62,039 nucleotides of DNA from Pseudomonadota bacterium. Lineage in GTDB: Bacteria; Pseudomonadota; Alphaproteobacteria; Rhizobiales; Beijerinckiaceae. The notes under the pieces are model-generated. The model was given only the letters and a program-made list of their open reading frames with translations. It was not told the DNA's origin and ran no database searches. Each line of letters opens with the position of its first letter. Position 1 is the first letter of the stretch. A program made the position numbers and the translations under genes. Shown in pieces: positions 1 to 12,044 of the stretch. The stretch lies in the NCBI GenBank assembly GCA_023386155.1, contig JAEWKH010000151.1, positions 1-62,039 on the forward strand, given 5' to 3'.

Positions 1-1950
1 GACGCGCTCGAACGCTCCATGCGCTGGGACGAGAAGGTCTTCGGCCGCGAGTACGATCTCGACGTGTTCAACATCGTGGCCGTGTCCGACTTCAACATGG
101 GCGCGATGGAGAACAAGGGCCTCAACATCTTCAACGACAAGTACGTCCTGGCCAGTCCCGAGACAGCGACGGACATGGACCACGCCAATATCGAGGCGAT
201 CATCGCGCACGAGTACTTCCATAACTGGACCGGGAACCGCGTGACCTGCCGCGACTGGTTCCAACTCTGCCTGAAGGAAGGCCTGACGGTCTTCCGCGAC
301 CAGGAATTCTCCTCGGACGAGCGCTCCCGCCCCGTGCATCGCATTGCCGAGGTGAAGACCCTGCGGGCGCGGCAGTTCCTGGAGGATTCGAGTCCCCTCG
401 CGCATCCTGTGCGCCCGAGCCAGTACCGCGAGATCAACAACTTCTACACGGCCACGGTCTACGAGAAGGGCGCAGAGATCGTCCGCATGCTCAAGACGAT
501 CATCGGCGACGAGGACTTCCGGCGCGGGATGGATCTCTATTTCGAGCGCTGCGACGGCATGGCCGCCACGGTCGAGGATTTCCTGAGCGCCTTCGCCGAC
601 GTGACGGGCCGGGACCTGTCCCACTTCGCCCGCTGGTACGAGCAATCCGGCACACCACGCGTCAGCGTGAAGGGGAACTACGACCCCGATGCGAAGACCT
701 ACCGCCTCGATTTCAAGCAGAGCACCCGTCCGACGCCCGGCCAGCCGAAGAAGGACGCAATGGCCATCCCGGTCGTGCTGGGCTTGGTCTCCCATGACGG
801 AACTTCGACCGACGCCGCCTGCGAGCGCGTGGATTCGCGCGGTGTCTTCCTGCTCGACAAGCCGGAGGACAGCATCACCTTCACGGGCGTCACGTCCCTG
901 CCCGTCCCGTCCCTGCTCCGAGGGTTCTCGGCTCCGGTCAAGGTCTCGCTCGATCTTCCGAACGAGGAGCTGCTCGTTCTTCTCAAGCACGACTCGGATG
1001 CCTTCAATCGCTGGCAGGCGGCCCAGACTGTCGGCATGCGTCTGCTGGCTTCCCGCGCGAAGGGCATTCACGTCGCCGACGCGGAGATCGATGGCCTGTC
1101 CCGGGCTCTCGGCGCCTTCATGGACAGGGATGCCCTGGACGATCCGGCCTTCGCGGCCCTTGTCGTCACCCTGCCCAGCGAAGCGGATATTGCGCAGGAG
1201 ATCGGGCAGGATGTGGACCCTGACGCCATCCACCAGGCTCGCTTGCAGTTGCGGCGCCGCATCGGACAGAGCTGCGCCGAGCACCTGCGGCGCTTCAATG
1301 AATCGCTGACCGATTCAGGCCCCTACAGCCCGGATGCGGCCAGCGCCGGACGGCGGTCCCTGCGCAATGCATCCCTCGACCTTCTCGCCGCAGCCGATCC
1401 GTCCATGGGCGAAGCGCTCGCCGTCCAGCAGCTCGAATCCGCGAGCAACATGACCGACCGTCTCGCCGCGCTGAGCGTTCTGACCACCCTGCCCGGCGCG
1501 GTACGCGAGGAAGCCATTGCCAGGTTCGGCGACCGCTATCGCAACGAGCCTCTCGTGCTCGACAAGTGGTTCACGCTGCAGGCTGCAATCCCGGAGGACG
1601 GCACCCTGGAGCGGGTCAAGGGTCTGATGCAGCACCCCGCCTTCTCCATTGCCAATCCCAATCGCGTGCGCGCGCTCATCGGCAGTTTCGCCATGCTGAA
1701 CCAGGTTCAGTTCAATCGGGCCGACGGAGCAGGCTATCGCTTCCTGGCCTCGATCGTCCTGCGCACGGACGAACTGAACCCGCAGCTCGCGGCCCGTCTT
1801 CTGACCGCCTTCAGCACGTGGCGCATGATGGAGCTCACCCGCCGGTCGCATGCGGAACAGGCCCTGCGTTCGATCGCGCAAAAGCCCAATCTTTCCCGCG
1901 ATGTAGGGGATATCGTGAGTCGATCCCTCGACGATGGGCAGCCGAAATAA
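1..1950 (+). CDS. pepN: Aminopeptidase N (M1 family), 5'-truncated by window edge
   Basis: Zinc aminopeptidase that trims N-terminal residues from cytoplasmic peptides. The frame is open from the first base, so the N-terminal part of the usual ~870-residue protein lies outside the window. Counting from the in-frame Met at base 19, the GAMEN substrate-binding motif is at residues 28-32, the HEYFH zinc site gives His64, Glu65 and His68, and Glu87 is the third ligand (HExxH-x18-E). The remaining ~550 residues match the C-terminal domains of the E. coli PepN type. No frameshift is seen. The next gene is co-oriented, 191 bp away. Confidence 0.96.
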   Translation, partial: DALERSMRWDEKVFGREYDLDVFNIVAVSDFNMGAMENKGLNIFNDKYVLASPETATDMDHANIEAIIAHEYFHNWTGNRVTCRDWFQLCLKEGLTVFRDQEFSSDERSRPVHRIAEVKTLRARQFLEDSSPLAHPVRPSQYREINNFYTATVYEKGAEIVRMLKTIIGDEDFRRGMDLYFERCDGMAATVEDFLSAFADVTGRDLSHFARWYEQSGTPRVSVKGNYDPDAKTYRLDFKQSTRPTPGQPKKDAMAIPVVLGLVSHDGTSTDAACERVDSRGVFLLDKPEDSITFTGVTSLPVPSLLRGFSAPVKVSLDLPNEELLVLLKHDSDAFNRWQAAQTVGMRLLASRAKGIHVADAEIDGLSRALGAFMDRDALDDPAFAALVVTLPSEADIAQEIGQDVDPDAIHQARLQLRRRIGQSCAEHLRRFNESLTDSGPYSPDAASAGRRSLRNASLDLLAAADPSMGEALAVQQLESASNMTDRLAALSVLTTLPGAVREEAIARFGDRYRNEPLVLDKWFTLQAAIPEDGTLERVKGLMQHPAFSIANPNRVRALIGSFAMLNQVQFNRADGAGYRFLASIVLRTDELNPQLAARLLTAFSTWRMMELTRRSHAEQALRSIAQKPNLSRDVGDIVSRSLDDGQPK

Positions 1951-2141
1951 GCCAGTCGCTTGAATAGGTTACGGGTTTTCCCCCGATTTCCCCAAGGGAA
2001 GTATGGATGGGAAATTTTTTATTAACGTTCGGGTTCTACTAACTAGACAAATCACCCGCTCAAGATTCTATTGTTAGTGATTCGGAGAGATGCGGCACGT
2101 CCTCCGAAACAGGACGAAAGTGGTTCCGGAGGTAGCATCGC

Positions 2142-4469
<2,328 letters not shown>

Positions 4470-4564
4470 TGAACGGACGCGCCGTCCGTCAGCAGTGCAA
4501 ATCCTGACCGGCAGGCGCCCCTACGCTCTTGGGAGGAATTCACCGCCTCCGCAATCACAAACGA

Positions 4565-4591
4565 AAAGGCGCAGCGAAAAGCTGCGCCTTT
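4565..4591. terminator. Bidirectional rho-independent terminator
   Basis: An 11-bp perfect stem (AAAGGCGCAGC / GCTGCGCCTTT) with a GAAAA loop lies between the convergent kinase and RTX genes. The A and T tracts belong to the stem, so it can serve both strands. Confidence 0.88.
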
Positions 4592-4633
4592 GACTATTGC
4601 TATCTGCGCGCGATGAGCACGCAGTGCCGCGAC

Positions 4634-6214
4634 TTACACGATGAAGAAGTTCGACGCGCTGAGCGCCGTGCCAGGATTGAGCTGCGCGATCTTGATCGCC
4701 GCCGCTGCGCCCCAGCCGTCGACGTCGTAGGACAGGTCGCCGGTGTAGGAGTTGTACAGGATCTTATGCGACGTCGAGGTCGCCGCGCCGACCTTGAACG
4801 CCGAGCTCGACAGCAGGCCGATTCCGAGCGCCGAGAAGACGTTGCGGTTGAGGATGATCATGTCACCCTCGGCCGCGGAGAAGTCCATGATCCGATCCGC
4901 GTTGCCAGCTCCGAGCGGCGCGTCGAACAGGAACCAGTCCGCCCCGCTGCCGCCCCACAGCTCGTCGCTGCCGCTGCCGCCATTGAGCGTGTCGTTACCC
5001 TCTTGGCCGCCGACCACATCGTTGCCCTCGCCACCATCGACAAAATCATTGCCGCCCTGGCCGGCGATCCAGTCGTTGCCGGCATCGCCATAGAGCTTGT
5101 CGTTGCCGTCCTCGCCGCGGATCGCATCGTTGCCGGCATCGCCGTGCGCGATGTCATCGCCGGAGCCGCCCCAGAGTTCGTCATCGCCGGCACCACCGGA
5201 GAGCGTGTCGTTGCCCTCCTGGCCGCCGACCACGTCATTGCCGTCGCCGCCATCTATAATATCGGTTCCCTCAAGCCCGGCGATCCAGTCGTTGCCGGCG
5301 CCGCCATAAAGACGGTCTCCGCCCGCTGCTCCGCGCATATGATCATTGCCGCCTTCGCCGTGCAGCTCGACCCCATGGCCGCCGCCGCGATGAACGCCGA
5401 TCAGCGTATCGTCGAAATTCGAGCCCTGCACCACTTCGATGTTGCTGAGCGTATCGCCGGCGGCCGCGCCGCCATTGGCGTTGGTGGTGAGGTCGACCGC
5501 AACCCCGCCCGTGGCGCTCTGGTACGACACCACGTCCCAGCCGGCCCCGCCGTCGAGCACATCGCCGCCCGCGCCACCATCGAGCCAGTCGTTGCCTGTG
5601 CCGCCATCGAGTGTGTCGTTGCCCACGCCGCCGGTCAGACCATCGTTGCCGGCACGACCGTCAAGTATCCCGTTTCCAGAGAGAATATCGTTGGCGTCGG
5701 ATGCGATATTGAACTCAACGATCTGCAGCACACCGAGTTTATCGCGCCTTTGGATCGTACCGTGCACCCCACCTTCGGGGGCAGGAGACAAGTGAAGGAT
5801 CAGCTCTTCACCTTGAACAACCTTGGGTGCTGGCGACAAATAAAGGATCAGCTCTTCGCCTTGAACAACTTTGGGTGCTGGCGACAAATAAAGGATCAGC
5901 TCTTCGCCCTGAACGATCCTAGGAGATAGGTTAAGGACCATCTCTTCGCCGTAGAAGATTGGAACACCCTCCGCCGTTGTCACACTCAGGAGAAGAGACG
6001 AATCGACTGTCGTCATCTGATCCTTGACCGGATTGTAGACGACCGTGATGCCCGCATAGGGATCGGTTGACCCAGGACTTTGCGTGCTGCCGCCCGTCGG
6101 ATTGCCGGTGATGGTTCCGGTTTGCCCCGTGCCGCCATAAGCGACGCCACCGCCGCCCGTGTTGTTGAACACGCGCAGCAGCTCCTGCAAGAAAATATCC
6201 TCGACCGTGGCCAT
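4634..6214 (-). CDS. Secreted RTX (hemolysin-type calcium-binding) repeat protein
   Basis: 526-residue protein with no Sec signal. The N-terminal ~100 residues are Gly/Thr-rich and of unknown fold. A short tandem repeat follows (three 16-residue units around GEELILYLSPAPKVVQ plus two degenerate units), then about a dozen GGxGxDxLx calcium-binding nonapeptides. The C-terminal ~90 residues (DADRIMDFSAAEGD ... ALSASNFFIV) resemble the serralysin C-terminal domain used for type I secretion. No catalytic domain or adjacent ABC exporter genes are visible, so adhesion or matrix function is only a guess. The start at 6214 was chosen because AAAGGGGGCAGG sits just upstream; the frame extends 28 codons further without an SD. 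The upstream DNA is strikingly AT-rich. Confidence 0.87.
   Translation of the reverse strand: MATVEDIFLQELLRVFNNTGGGGVAYGGTGQTGTITGNPTGGSTQSPGSTDPYAGITVVYNPVKDQMTTVDSSLLLSVTTAEGVPIFYGEEMVLNLSPRIVQGEELILYLSPAPKVVQGEELILYLSPAPKVVQGEELILHLSPAPEGGVHGTIQRRDKLGVLQIVEFNIASDANDILSGNGILDGRAGNDGLTGGVGNDTLDGGTGNDWLDGGAGGDVLDGGAGWDVVSYQSATGGVAVDLTTNANGGAAAGDTLSNIEVVQGSNFDDTLIGVHRGGGHGVELHGEGGNDHMRGAAGGDRLYGGAGNDWIAGLEGTDIIDGGDGNDVVGGQEGNDTLSGGAGDDELWGGSGDDIAHGDAGNDAIRGEDGNDKLYGDAGNDWIAGQGGNDFVDGGEGNDVVGGQEGNDTLNGGSGSDELWGGSGADWFLFDAPLGAGNADRIMDFSAAEGDMIILNRNVFSALGIGLLSSSAFKVGAATSTSHKILYNSYTGDLSYDVDGWGAAAAIKIAQLNPGTALSASNFFIV
5796..5953 (-). repeat. 48-bp tandem repeat inside the RTX gene
   Basis: Three near-identical 48-bp units begin at 5796, 5844 and 5892; a degenerate unit 42 bp further on (5934) gives a 14-residue version. 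Each encodes a 16-residue beta-strand-like segment (EELILYLSPAPKVVQG). The near identity of the units suggests recent duplication by slippage or recombination. Confidence 0.9.
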
Positions 6215-6682
6215 ACACCTGCCCCCTTTGGACGATGGCCTTGTGAACGGGCCTGCCGTGGTCGGCAGGGGCCGACCCTCGGGCAGGGTTTCGCTCAAAA
6301 GGCCAACCTCATTGTTCAGCCATGAACAATCGAAACAATATATCTATGATGGGCTATGACAAGTGATTTTAGACACATCTTAAAATAATTCCGAAACACA
6401 ACCTGAAGTTCTGCATTTTAAAATAAATATAAAGCCAATTTTCGATAGCATAACTATCTTTTATCTTTAGTAATCTTAGACAAAACATTAACTAAATCAT
6501 ATAATAACATTGACGTATATCAACTTATCATCAAAAAATTCTTACGATATAATGGAGATATACAATTATAGACCGGAACGTCAGGCGCGAGGGCCGCAGA
6601 CCCTCTCTTACGGCAGTTCAACGGCCATGCTTGGCACAGGGCAATCCAGCGTATCGCCTTTTCAGGATTCCGAGCCCGCCGA
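6215..6682. other. AT-rich intergenic region between the RTX gene and glnE
   Basis: No gene is supported over 468 bp. The stretch from about 6300 to 6570 is AT-rich, with many A/T runs, against a background near two-thirds GC. It must contain the RTX promoter (leftward). No rho-independent terminator is evident for glnE on its right side. Confidence 0.6.
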
Positions 6683-9600
6683 TCAGGTTCGGCGCACTGT
6701 GGATTTCCGGCCTGATTCAACCGTCAGTACCTGCTTGTAGAGCGAGGCGACCTGGCCTTGCGTCTCCTTCAGGTGGTGCAGGAGCACGTTCGGGTTCGGC
6801 AGGCCGGCGACACTCGCGAGCCGCCTGAGGATGGCGGGCGGGGCGGAGGCCGGGTCGAAGCGTCCTTCGATGGTGAGGCGCTGCCACTGGAAGATCGCGT
6901 TGAACAGGCGGTGCGCCTCCACAATAACCCGAGCGCTGTTCTCGTCGATGAGGCCGGCCCTGGACGCTTCCAGGAAGGTCCCTTCCGTCGCACGGCCGAT
7001 GAGGGAGGGATGCGCCGCGCCGTGGGCGAGCATGAGCCCCTGCGCGATGAAGTCGAGATCGGTCAAGGCGCCGCGCGCGAGCTTGAGGTCCCACGGATCC
7101 TCGTCGCCCTTTTCCTGCGCGATGAGCTCGCGCATGGAGCGGACCTCGGCGAAGACGTTTGCCGGATCCCGCTCTATGCTCACGACCTGCCGCACCGCCG
7201 CCTGCACCTTCGCGCCGAAGTCGCTGTCGCCGGCCAGCACGCGAGCACGGGTCAGGGCCATGTGCTCCCACAGGTCGGCTTCGCCCTGCTGATAAGCCAT
7301 GAAGCCCTTGAACTGCGAGGCGACCGGCCCCTTCCCGCCCTGCGGGCGCAAGCGCAGGTCCACCTCGTAGAGCAGGCCGCGCCGCGTCGGCACCGTGAGC
7401 GCGGCGACGAGGCGCTGGGTCAGGCGCGTGAAGTAGACCACCACGTCGAGCGGACGCGCTCCCGTGCTTTCGCGCCGCTTCTCGTCGAAATCGTAAATGA
7501 CGACGAGATCGAGATCGGACCCTGCCGTGAGCTCCTTCGTGCCGAGACGGCCGAGGCCGAGGATCGCGATCTCGGCGCCCGGCACCGTGCCGTGCTCGGC
7601 CTCGAATTCCTGCCGCACGCGCTCGAACGACGTCCGGACGATGGCGGTGGCGACGGCGGCATAGGCCTCGCCGGCCTGCGCCGGTGAAATGATGTCGGAG
7701 AGAAGGCGCGCACCGGTGATGAAGCGCATCTGCCGCGCCGCGTCGCGGGACCGGTCGAGGAAGTCCTCGTAGCTTTCCGGATGGCCGATGACCTGGCGCA
7801 CCTGCTCTTCGATGGCCGCCTCGTCGACGAGCGGGGTGTTGAAGGCCGGGTCGATCAGCACGTCGAGCACGTGCGGGGATTGCGCCACCGTGTTGGCAAG
7901 GCGCGGCGCGGTGCCGAGGAGATCCGCGAAGCGCAGGCGCAGCCTGTCATGGGACTGGAGAATGGTGAGAAGCTCGACGGCGGCGGGCATGCGGCCGAAA
8001 GCGCTGTCGAGAGCGGCGAGCGCGCCATCGGGATCGGCCGTGCCGCCGAGGGCCGCGAGCAAGGCCGGCGTCAGTTCGGTCAGCACCTCGCGGGCGCGGG
8101 CGCTCTGGATCGCGGGCCTGCGGCCGAAATGCCAGCCCCGCACCGTTTCCGCCACCCGCTCGGGCTCGCGAAAGCCGAGGCGCTGGAGCGTGGCGAGCGT
8201 CTCGGGATCGTCCGCCGTTCCAGTGAAGACGAGACTGCCCGCATCGGAGGCGAGCTCCGGCCCCTCCTCGAAGAGCAGCGCGTAATGGCCCTGCACGATC
8301 TTCGCCTGATCCGTCAGGGCTTTGGAGAAGGCCTTCAAGGTCGGATAGCCGCAGAACCTGGCGAAGCGCTTCAGCGGCTCTTCGTCGGCGGGCAGGCGCT
8401 GCGTCTGCTCGTCCGCCACCATCTGCAGCCGGTGCTCGATGGTCCGCAGGAAGCGATAGGCGTCGGAGAGTTCGTCGCGCGCCTGCGCGGTGATCCAGCC
8501 CTCGTCATGCAGGGCCTTGAGCATGTCGAGGGTGCGCCGCCCGCGCAAGGCCGGTCTGCGCCCGCCGAACACGAGCTGCTGCGTCTGCACGAAGAACTCG
8601 ATCTCGCGAATGCCGCCGCGTCCGAGCTTGATGTCATGGCCCGCGACCGCGATCTCGTCATGGCCGCGCACCGCGTGGATCTGCCGCTTCATGGCATGCA
8701 CGTCGGCGATGGAGGCGAAGTCGAAGTACTTGCGCCAGATGAAGGGCCGAAGCTCCTTCAGGAAAGCCTCGCCGAGCCCGAGGTCGCCCGCCACGGGACG
8801 CGCCTTGATGAAAGCGGCGCGCTCCCAGTTCTGCCCGACCGTCTCGTAATAGACATAGGCCGACGACAGCGACATGGCCGTCGGCGTGGAGCCCGGATCG
8901 GGGCGCAGGCGATAATCGACGCGATGCACATAGCCGTCCGCCGTGCGCTCCTGCAGAAGCTTGGCGAGCTGCTGGGCGATGCGCGTATAGACCGTCGCCG
9001 CCTCGGACGCCTCGTTCAGCGCCGTCGTCTCGGGATCGAAGAAGATGACGAGATCGATGTCGCTCGAGTAATTGAGCTCGCCCGCGCCGTGCTTGCCGAG
9101 CGCCAGCACGGTGAAGCCCGATCCTTCGCCGGGAGAATCGGGATCCTTGAGGTCGATGCGTCCGAGATCGGCCGTCTCGGTCAGCACCAGGTTCACGCCG
9201 CCGGACACGGAGGCATCGGCGAAATCGGACAGGGCCCGGGTGACCTCTTCCGTGCTCCAGAGACCGCCGATATCGGCGAGGGCCACGAGAAGCGCATGGG
9301 CGTTGCGATTCTGGCGGAATGCGCGCACCGCCTCGTTGCGCGTCATCGCTCCCGACCGCACCTCGCGGAAGAGATTCGACTGGCTCTGGATGATGGCGCG
9401 ATGCGCTTCCTCCGGCGCGGCGAAGGCGAGACGCGCCATCCGGGCCGGATCGGTGACGACGAGCTGCCAGAGGAAGGTGGAATGATCGGCAAGGCCGAGG
9501 AGAAGATCGCGGAGCGGCCCGCCCTCGAGAGGGCCTGAGAGCGCCTGCGCGTCAGGCTCGTCCCGGACACGCTTGACGAAATCCGCCAGCTGGGCCTTCG

Positions 9601-9730
9601 CGCGTTTCGTATCCGCAACCAGCGGGGCTTTCGTCAGGCGATCGAGAAGGGATTTCGTCTGGTCCGGCACGGCCAATCCATCGGGTATCTGCGGGCGCCT
9701 TGAGTGTTCACGCCGGGGAGCCGGAGGCAA
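6683..9730 (-). CDS. glnE: Bifunctional glutamine synthetase adenylyltransferase/deadenylase
   Basis: 1015-residue enzyme that adds AMP to and removes AMP from glutamine synthetase in response to PII, controlling nitrogen assimilation in the cytoplasm. Two nucleotidyltransferase domains are visible: an N-terminal deadenylase half with NYSSDIDLVIFFD near residue 220, and a C-terminal adenylylase half with GRLGTKELTAGSDLDLVVIYD near residue 720, each followed by helical GlnD-PII-uridylyltransferase-like domains. Full length and uninterrupted. The ATG at 9730 is used; an in-frame GTG about 20 codons later is an alternative. It lies 34 bp after the sensor kinase gene, probably co-transcribed. The order pleC-glnE-kinase-regulator-degP matches rhizobial chromosomes. 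Confidence 0.96.
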   Translation of the reverse strand: MPPAPRREHSRRPQIPDGLAVPDQTKSLLDRLTKAPLVADTKRAKAQLADFVKRVRDEPDAQALSGPLEGGPLRDLLLGLADHSTFLWQLVVTDPARMARLAFAAPEEAHRAIIQSQSNLFREVRSGAMTRNEAVRAFRQNRNAHALLVALADIGGLWSTEEVTRALSDFADASVSGGVNLVLTETADLGRIDLKDPDSPGEGSGFTVLALGKHGAGELNYSSDIDLVIFFDPETTALNEASEAATVYTRIAQQLAKLLQERTADGYVHRVDYRLRPDPGSTPTAMSLSSAYVYYETVGQNWERAAFIKARPVAGDLGLGEAFLKELRPFIWRKYFDFASIADVHAMKRQIHAVRGHDEIAVAGHDIKLGRGGIREIEFFVQTQQLVFGGRRPALRGRRTLDMLKALHDEGWITAQARDELSDAYRFLRTIEHRLQMVADEQTQRLPADEEPLKRFARFCGYPTLKAFSKALTDQAKIVQGHYALLFEEGPELASDAGSLVFTGTADDPETLATLQRLGFREPERVAETVRGWHFGRRPAIQSARAREVLTELTPALLAALGGTADPDGALAALDSAFGRMPAAVELLTILQSHDRLRLRFADLLGTAPRLANTVAQSPHVLDVLIDPAFNTPLVDEAAIEEQVRQVIGHPESYEDFLDRSRDAARQMRFITGARLLSDIISPAQAGEAYAAVATAIVRTSFERVRQEFEAEHGTVPGAEIAILGLGRLGTKELTAGSDLDLVVIYDFDEKRRESTGARPLDVVVYFTRLTQRLVAALTVPTRRGLLYEVDLRLRPQGGKGPVASQFKGFMAYQQGEADLWEHMALTRARVLAGDSDFGAKVQAAVRQVVSIERDPANVFAEVRSMRELIAQEKGDEDPWDLKLARGALTDLDFIAQGLMLAHGAAHPSLIGRATEGTFLEASRAGLIDENSARVIVEAHRLFNAIFQWQRLTIEGRFDPASAPPAILRRLASVAGLPNPNVLLHHLKETQGQVASLYKQVLTVESGRKSTVRRT

Positions 9731-9764
9731 TCGAAAAGTGGCGTCACGATCCCAACTTCGGAAT

Positions 9765-11198
9765 TCAGGCGGCAGATTGCAGTGGAGGCTGCGGCAGTTC
9801 GACGGATTTCAGGGGCAGGGACAGAATCACCCGCAGCCCGGGCCCGTTGTCCTCCAGCAGCAGGGTTCCGCCATGGAGCCGGGCGACGGCGGCGGCCAGG
9901 CTGAGGCCAAGGCCGAAGCCGGGGCGCGAACGGGCCGTCTCGAGGCGGACGAAGCGCTCCAGGACGCGCCTGCGGTCGGTTTCCGGAATGCCGGGGCCGC
10001 GATCGGCCACCACGATCCGCATCTCGCCGTCGTTCCGGTGGGCCGAGACGCTGATCGCCTGAGCCTCCCCGCCTGCGGCAGACCCGTACTTCAGGGCATT
10101 GTCGAGGAGGTTCGCCATGGCCTGGCCCAGGAGCTCGCGGCTGCCATGGATCGGGAGGTCGTCCTCCACCGAGACGGTGAGCGACACACCCGCCTCCTCG
10201 GCGAGCGCCTCGTAGAGTTCCGCCAAGTCCCGCACCGCCTCGGCGGCATCGAAATCAGCCAGGCCCTCGCGGGCGTTGCCGGCTTCCAGGCGGGCGATCA
10301 TGAGCAGCGCGTTGAAGATGCGGATGAGGTTGTCGCTCTCCTCGATGGTGGCTTCGAGGGCGGATTTCAGCTCGTCGGGCGTGTTCGAGGTGCGCAGGGC
10401 CTCGTCGGCCTTGTTGCGCAGGCGCGTCAGGGGCGTCTTCAGGTCGTGGGCGATGTTGTCCGAAACCTCCTGCATGCCGCGCATCAGCTCGCCGATGCGG
10501 TCGAGCATGTCGTTGAGGTTCTGGGCGAGACGATCGAGCTCGTCGCCGGTTCCGGCGATCTTCAGCCGCCCGCCGAGGTCGCCCGTCATGATGTGGCGCG
10601 TGGTCTCTGTCATGTCGTCGACGCGCTTCAGGACGCGCCGGGTGATGAACCAGCCGCCGACGCAGCCGAGCACCACGATGAAGAGCAGCGAATATCCGAA
10701 CGCGCGATAGATGACCTCCTGGAGGCGCCTGCTCTCCTCGATGTCGCGTCCGACGAGGAGCCTGAACCCGCCGGGCAGGAGGTAGACGCGCACGATGGCC
10801 ATATCGGGCCGCGCCTCGGTTTCGTCCGTGCGGTTGTAGAGCGTCTCGAACTGGCCGGTCCGGCTGAGCACGTCCGGAGGCAAGGCGCCCACGTTGCCCG
10901 CGACGCGCTCGCCCGTGTCCGTCGTGACGAGGTAGAGCAAGGCGCCCGGCGCCCGCGACCGACGCTCGACGCTGGTCACGAGACGGCGCAGGCCCCCGAA
11001 CCTGTACAGGCTGGACAGGCTGTCGATCTCGCTTTCGATGGTCGACACGAACTGCTCGGTGAGGAGCCGCTGGGCGTTCCAGGCTACATAGCCTAAGCCC
11101 ACGAAGGCGAAGATGGTGAAGATGAGGAGGTAGGCGAAGGACAGCTTGAAGGCGGTCGTCCGGACGAGCTTGCCGAGGGCGCTCATGAAGGCGTTCAT
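9765..11198 (-). CDS. Two-component sensor histidine kinase (OmpR-partner type)
   Basis: 477-residue inner-membrane kinase: TM near 15-35, periplasmic sensor to about 165, TM near 165-190, HAMP domain (RRVLKRVDDMTETTRHIMTG), HisKA with the H-box DNIAHDLKTPLTRLRNKADE, and an HATPase with N box (NLLDNALKYG), DRGPGIP and GLGLSLAAAV. It lies 10 bp downstream of its probable cognate regulator. The pair sits between degP and glnE as in Sinorhizobium, where to my knowledge the signal is uncharacterised. No ligand is inferable from the periplasmic part. Confidence 0.92.
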   Translation of the reverse strand: MNAFMSALGKLVRTTAFKLSFAYLLIFTIFAFVGLGYVAWNAQRLLTEQFVSTIESEIDSLSSLYRFGGLRRLVTSVERRSRAPGALLYLVTTDTGERVAGNVGALPPDVLSRTGQFETLYNRTDETEARPDMAIVRVYLLPGGFRLLVGRDIEESRRLQEVIYRAFGYSLLFIVVLGCVGGWFITRRVLKRVDDMTETTRHIMTGDLGGRLKIAGTGDELDRLAQNLNDMLDRIGELMRGMQEVSDNIAHDLKTPLTRLRNKADEALRTSNTPDELKSALEATIEESDNLIRIFNALLMIARLEAGNAREGLADFDAAEAVRDLAELYEALAEEAGVSLTVSVEDDLPIHGSRELLGQAMANLLDNALKYGSAAGGEAQAISVSAHRNDGEMRIVVADRGPGIPETDRRRVLERFVRLETARSRPGFGLGLSLAAAVARLHGGTLLLEDNGPGLRVILSLPLKSVELPQPPLQSAA

Positions 11199-11208
11199 CG
11201 CTTCACGC

Positions 11209-11907
11209 TCATTCCTCGTCCCCCTCCTGGCCGACGCGCACCATGTAGCCCGCCCCGCGGATGGTGTGGATCAGCGGGCTGTCGAAGCCCTTGTCGATCT
11301 TGGCGCGCAGCCGCGACACGTGAACGTCGATCACGTTGGTCTGAGGATCGAAGTGGTAGTCCCACACGTGCTCCAGCAGCATGGTGCGGGTGACCACCTG
11401 GTTGGCGTTCTTCATCAGGTATTCGAGCAGGCGGAACTCGCGCGGCTGAAGCACGATCTCATGGCCGGAGCGCGTCACGCGGTGGGACAGGCGGTCGAGT
11501 TCGAGATCGGCGATGCGATAGACCGTGGGCTCCGCGCTAGGGGCCGAGGCCCGCCGGCGCGAGAGGACCTCGACGCGGGCCAGGAGCTCGGAGAAGGCAT
11601 AGGGCTTGGGGAGATAATCGTCGCCGCCCGCGCGCAGGCCCTTCACGCGATCGTCGACCTGGCCCAGGGCGGACAGGATGAGGACCGGCGTCTCGACCCG
11701 CTGCTCGCGTAGGGAGCGGATCAGGGAAAGGCCATCGAGTTTGGGCAGCATGCGGTCGACCACGAGCACGTCGTAATCGCCCTCCTCGGCCATGGCGTAG
11801 CCGTCGAGGCCGTTGGCGGCATGGTCCGCCATGTGGCCCGCTTCGCGAAACGCCTTGACGAGATAGGAGGCTGCCTCCTTGTCGTCCTCGATGATGAGAA
11901 TCCGCAT
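11209..11907 (-). CDS. OmpR-family response regulator
   Basis: 232-residue DNA-binding regulator. The receiver domain has acidic pocket Glu7-Asp8-Asp9, phospho-acceptor Asp51 (LVVDRMLP) and switch Lys (LPKPYAFSELLAR). The winged-helix domain (residues ~125-225) ends with the recognition-helix segment TNVIDVHVSRLRAKID and IRGAGYMV wing. The ATG at 11907 gives the standard MRILIIEDD start; a longer frame to 12012 lacks family similarity. It precedes its kinase by 10 bp. Targets are unknown; the divergent-free position downstream of degP suggests envelope stress but that is inference. Confidence 0.93.
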   Translation of the reverse strand: MRILIIEDDKEAASYLVKAFREAGHMADHAANGLDGYAMAEEGDYDVLVVDRMLPKLDGLSLIRSLREQRVETPVLILSALGQVDDRVKGLRAGGDDYLPKPYAFSELLARVEVLSRRRASAPSAEPTVYRIADLELDRLSHRVTRSGHEIVLQPREFRLLEYLMKNANQVVTRTMLLEHVWDYHFDPQTNVIDVHVSRLRAKIDKGFDSPLIHTIRGAGYMVRVGQEGDEE

Positions 11908-12044
11908 GAGCCCACTTGTAACGCGATGAGATGCCCGACGGCAGGCCGGCCCTGGAGGGGGATGAGGCCAGCCTGCCGTGGGCAGAAGACACCAGGTGTC
12001 AGGGGCAATCAACTACAAACCTGGTGCCCGCTACTCAATGTGGA

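Noticed and set aside
1951..2141. Possible CtrA box (TTAA-N7-TTAA) upstream of the PleC-like gene
   Set aside because: Only one TTAAC half-site is present; the second half does not match.
4880..5650. Regular short repeats resembling a CRISPR array
   Set aside because: They encode in-frame GGxGxD nonapeptides of the RTX domain; spacing is 27 bp and there are no unique spacers.
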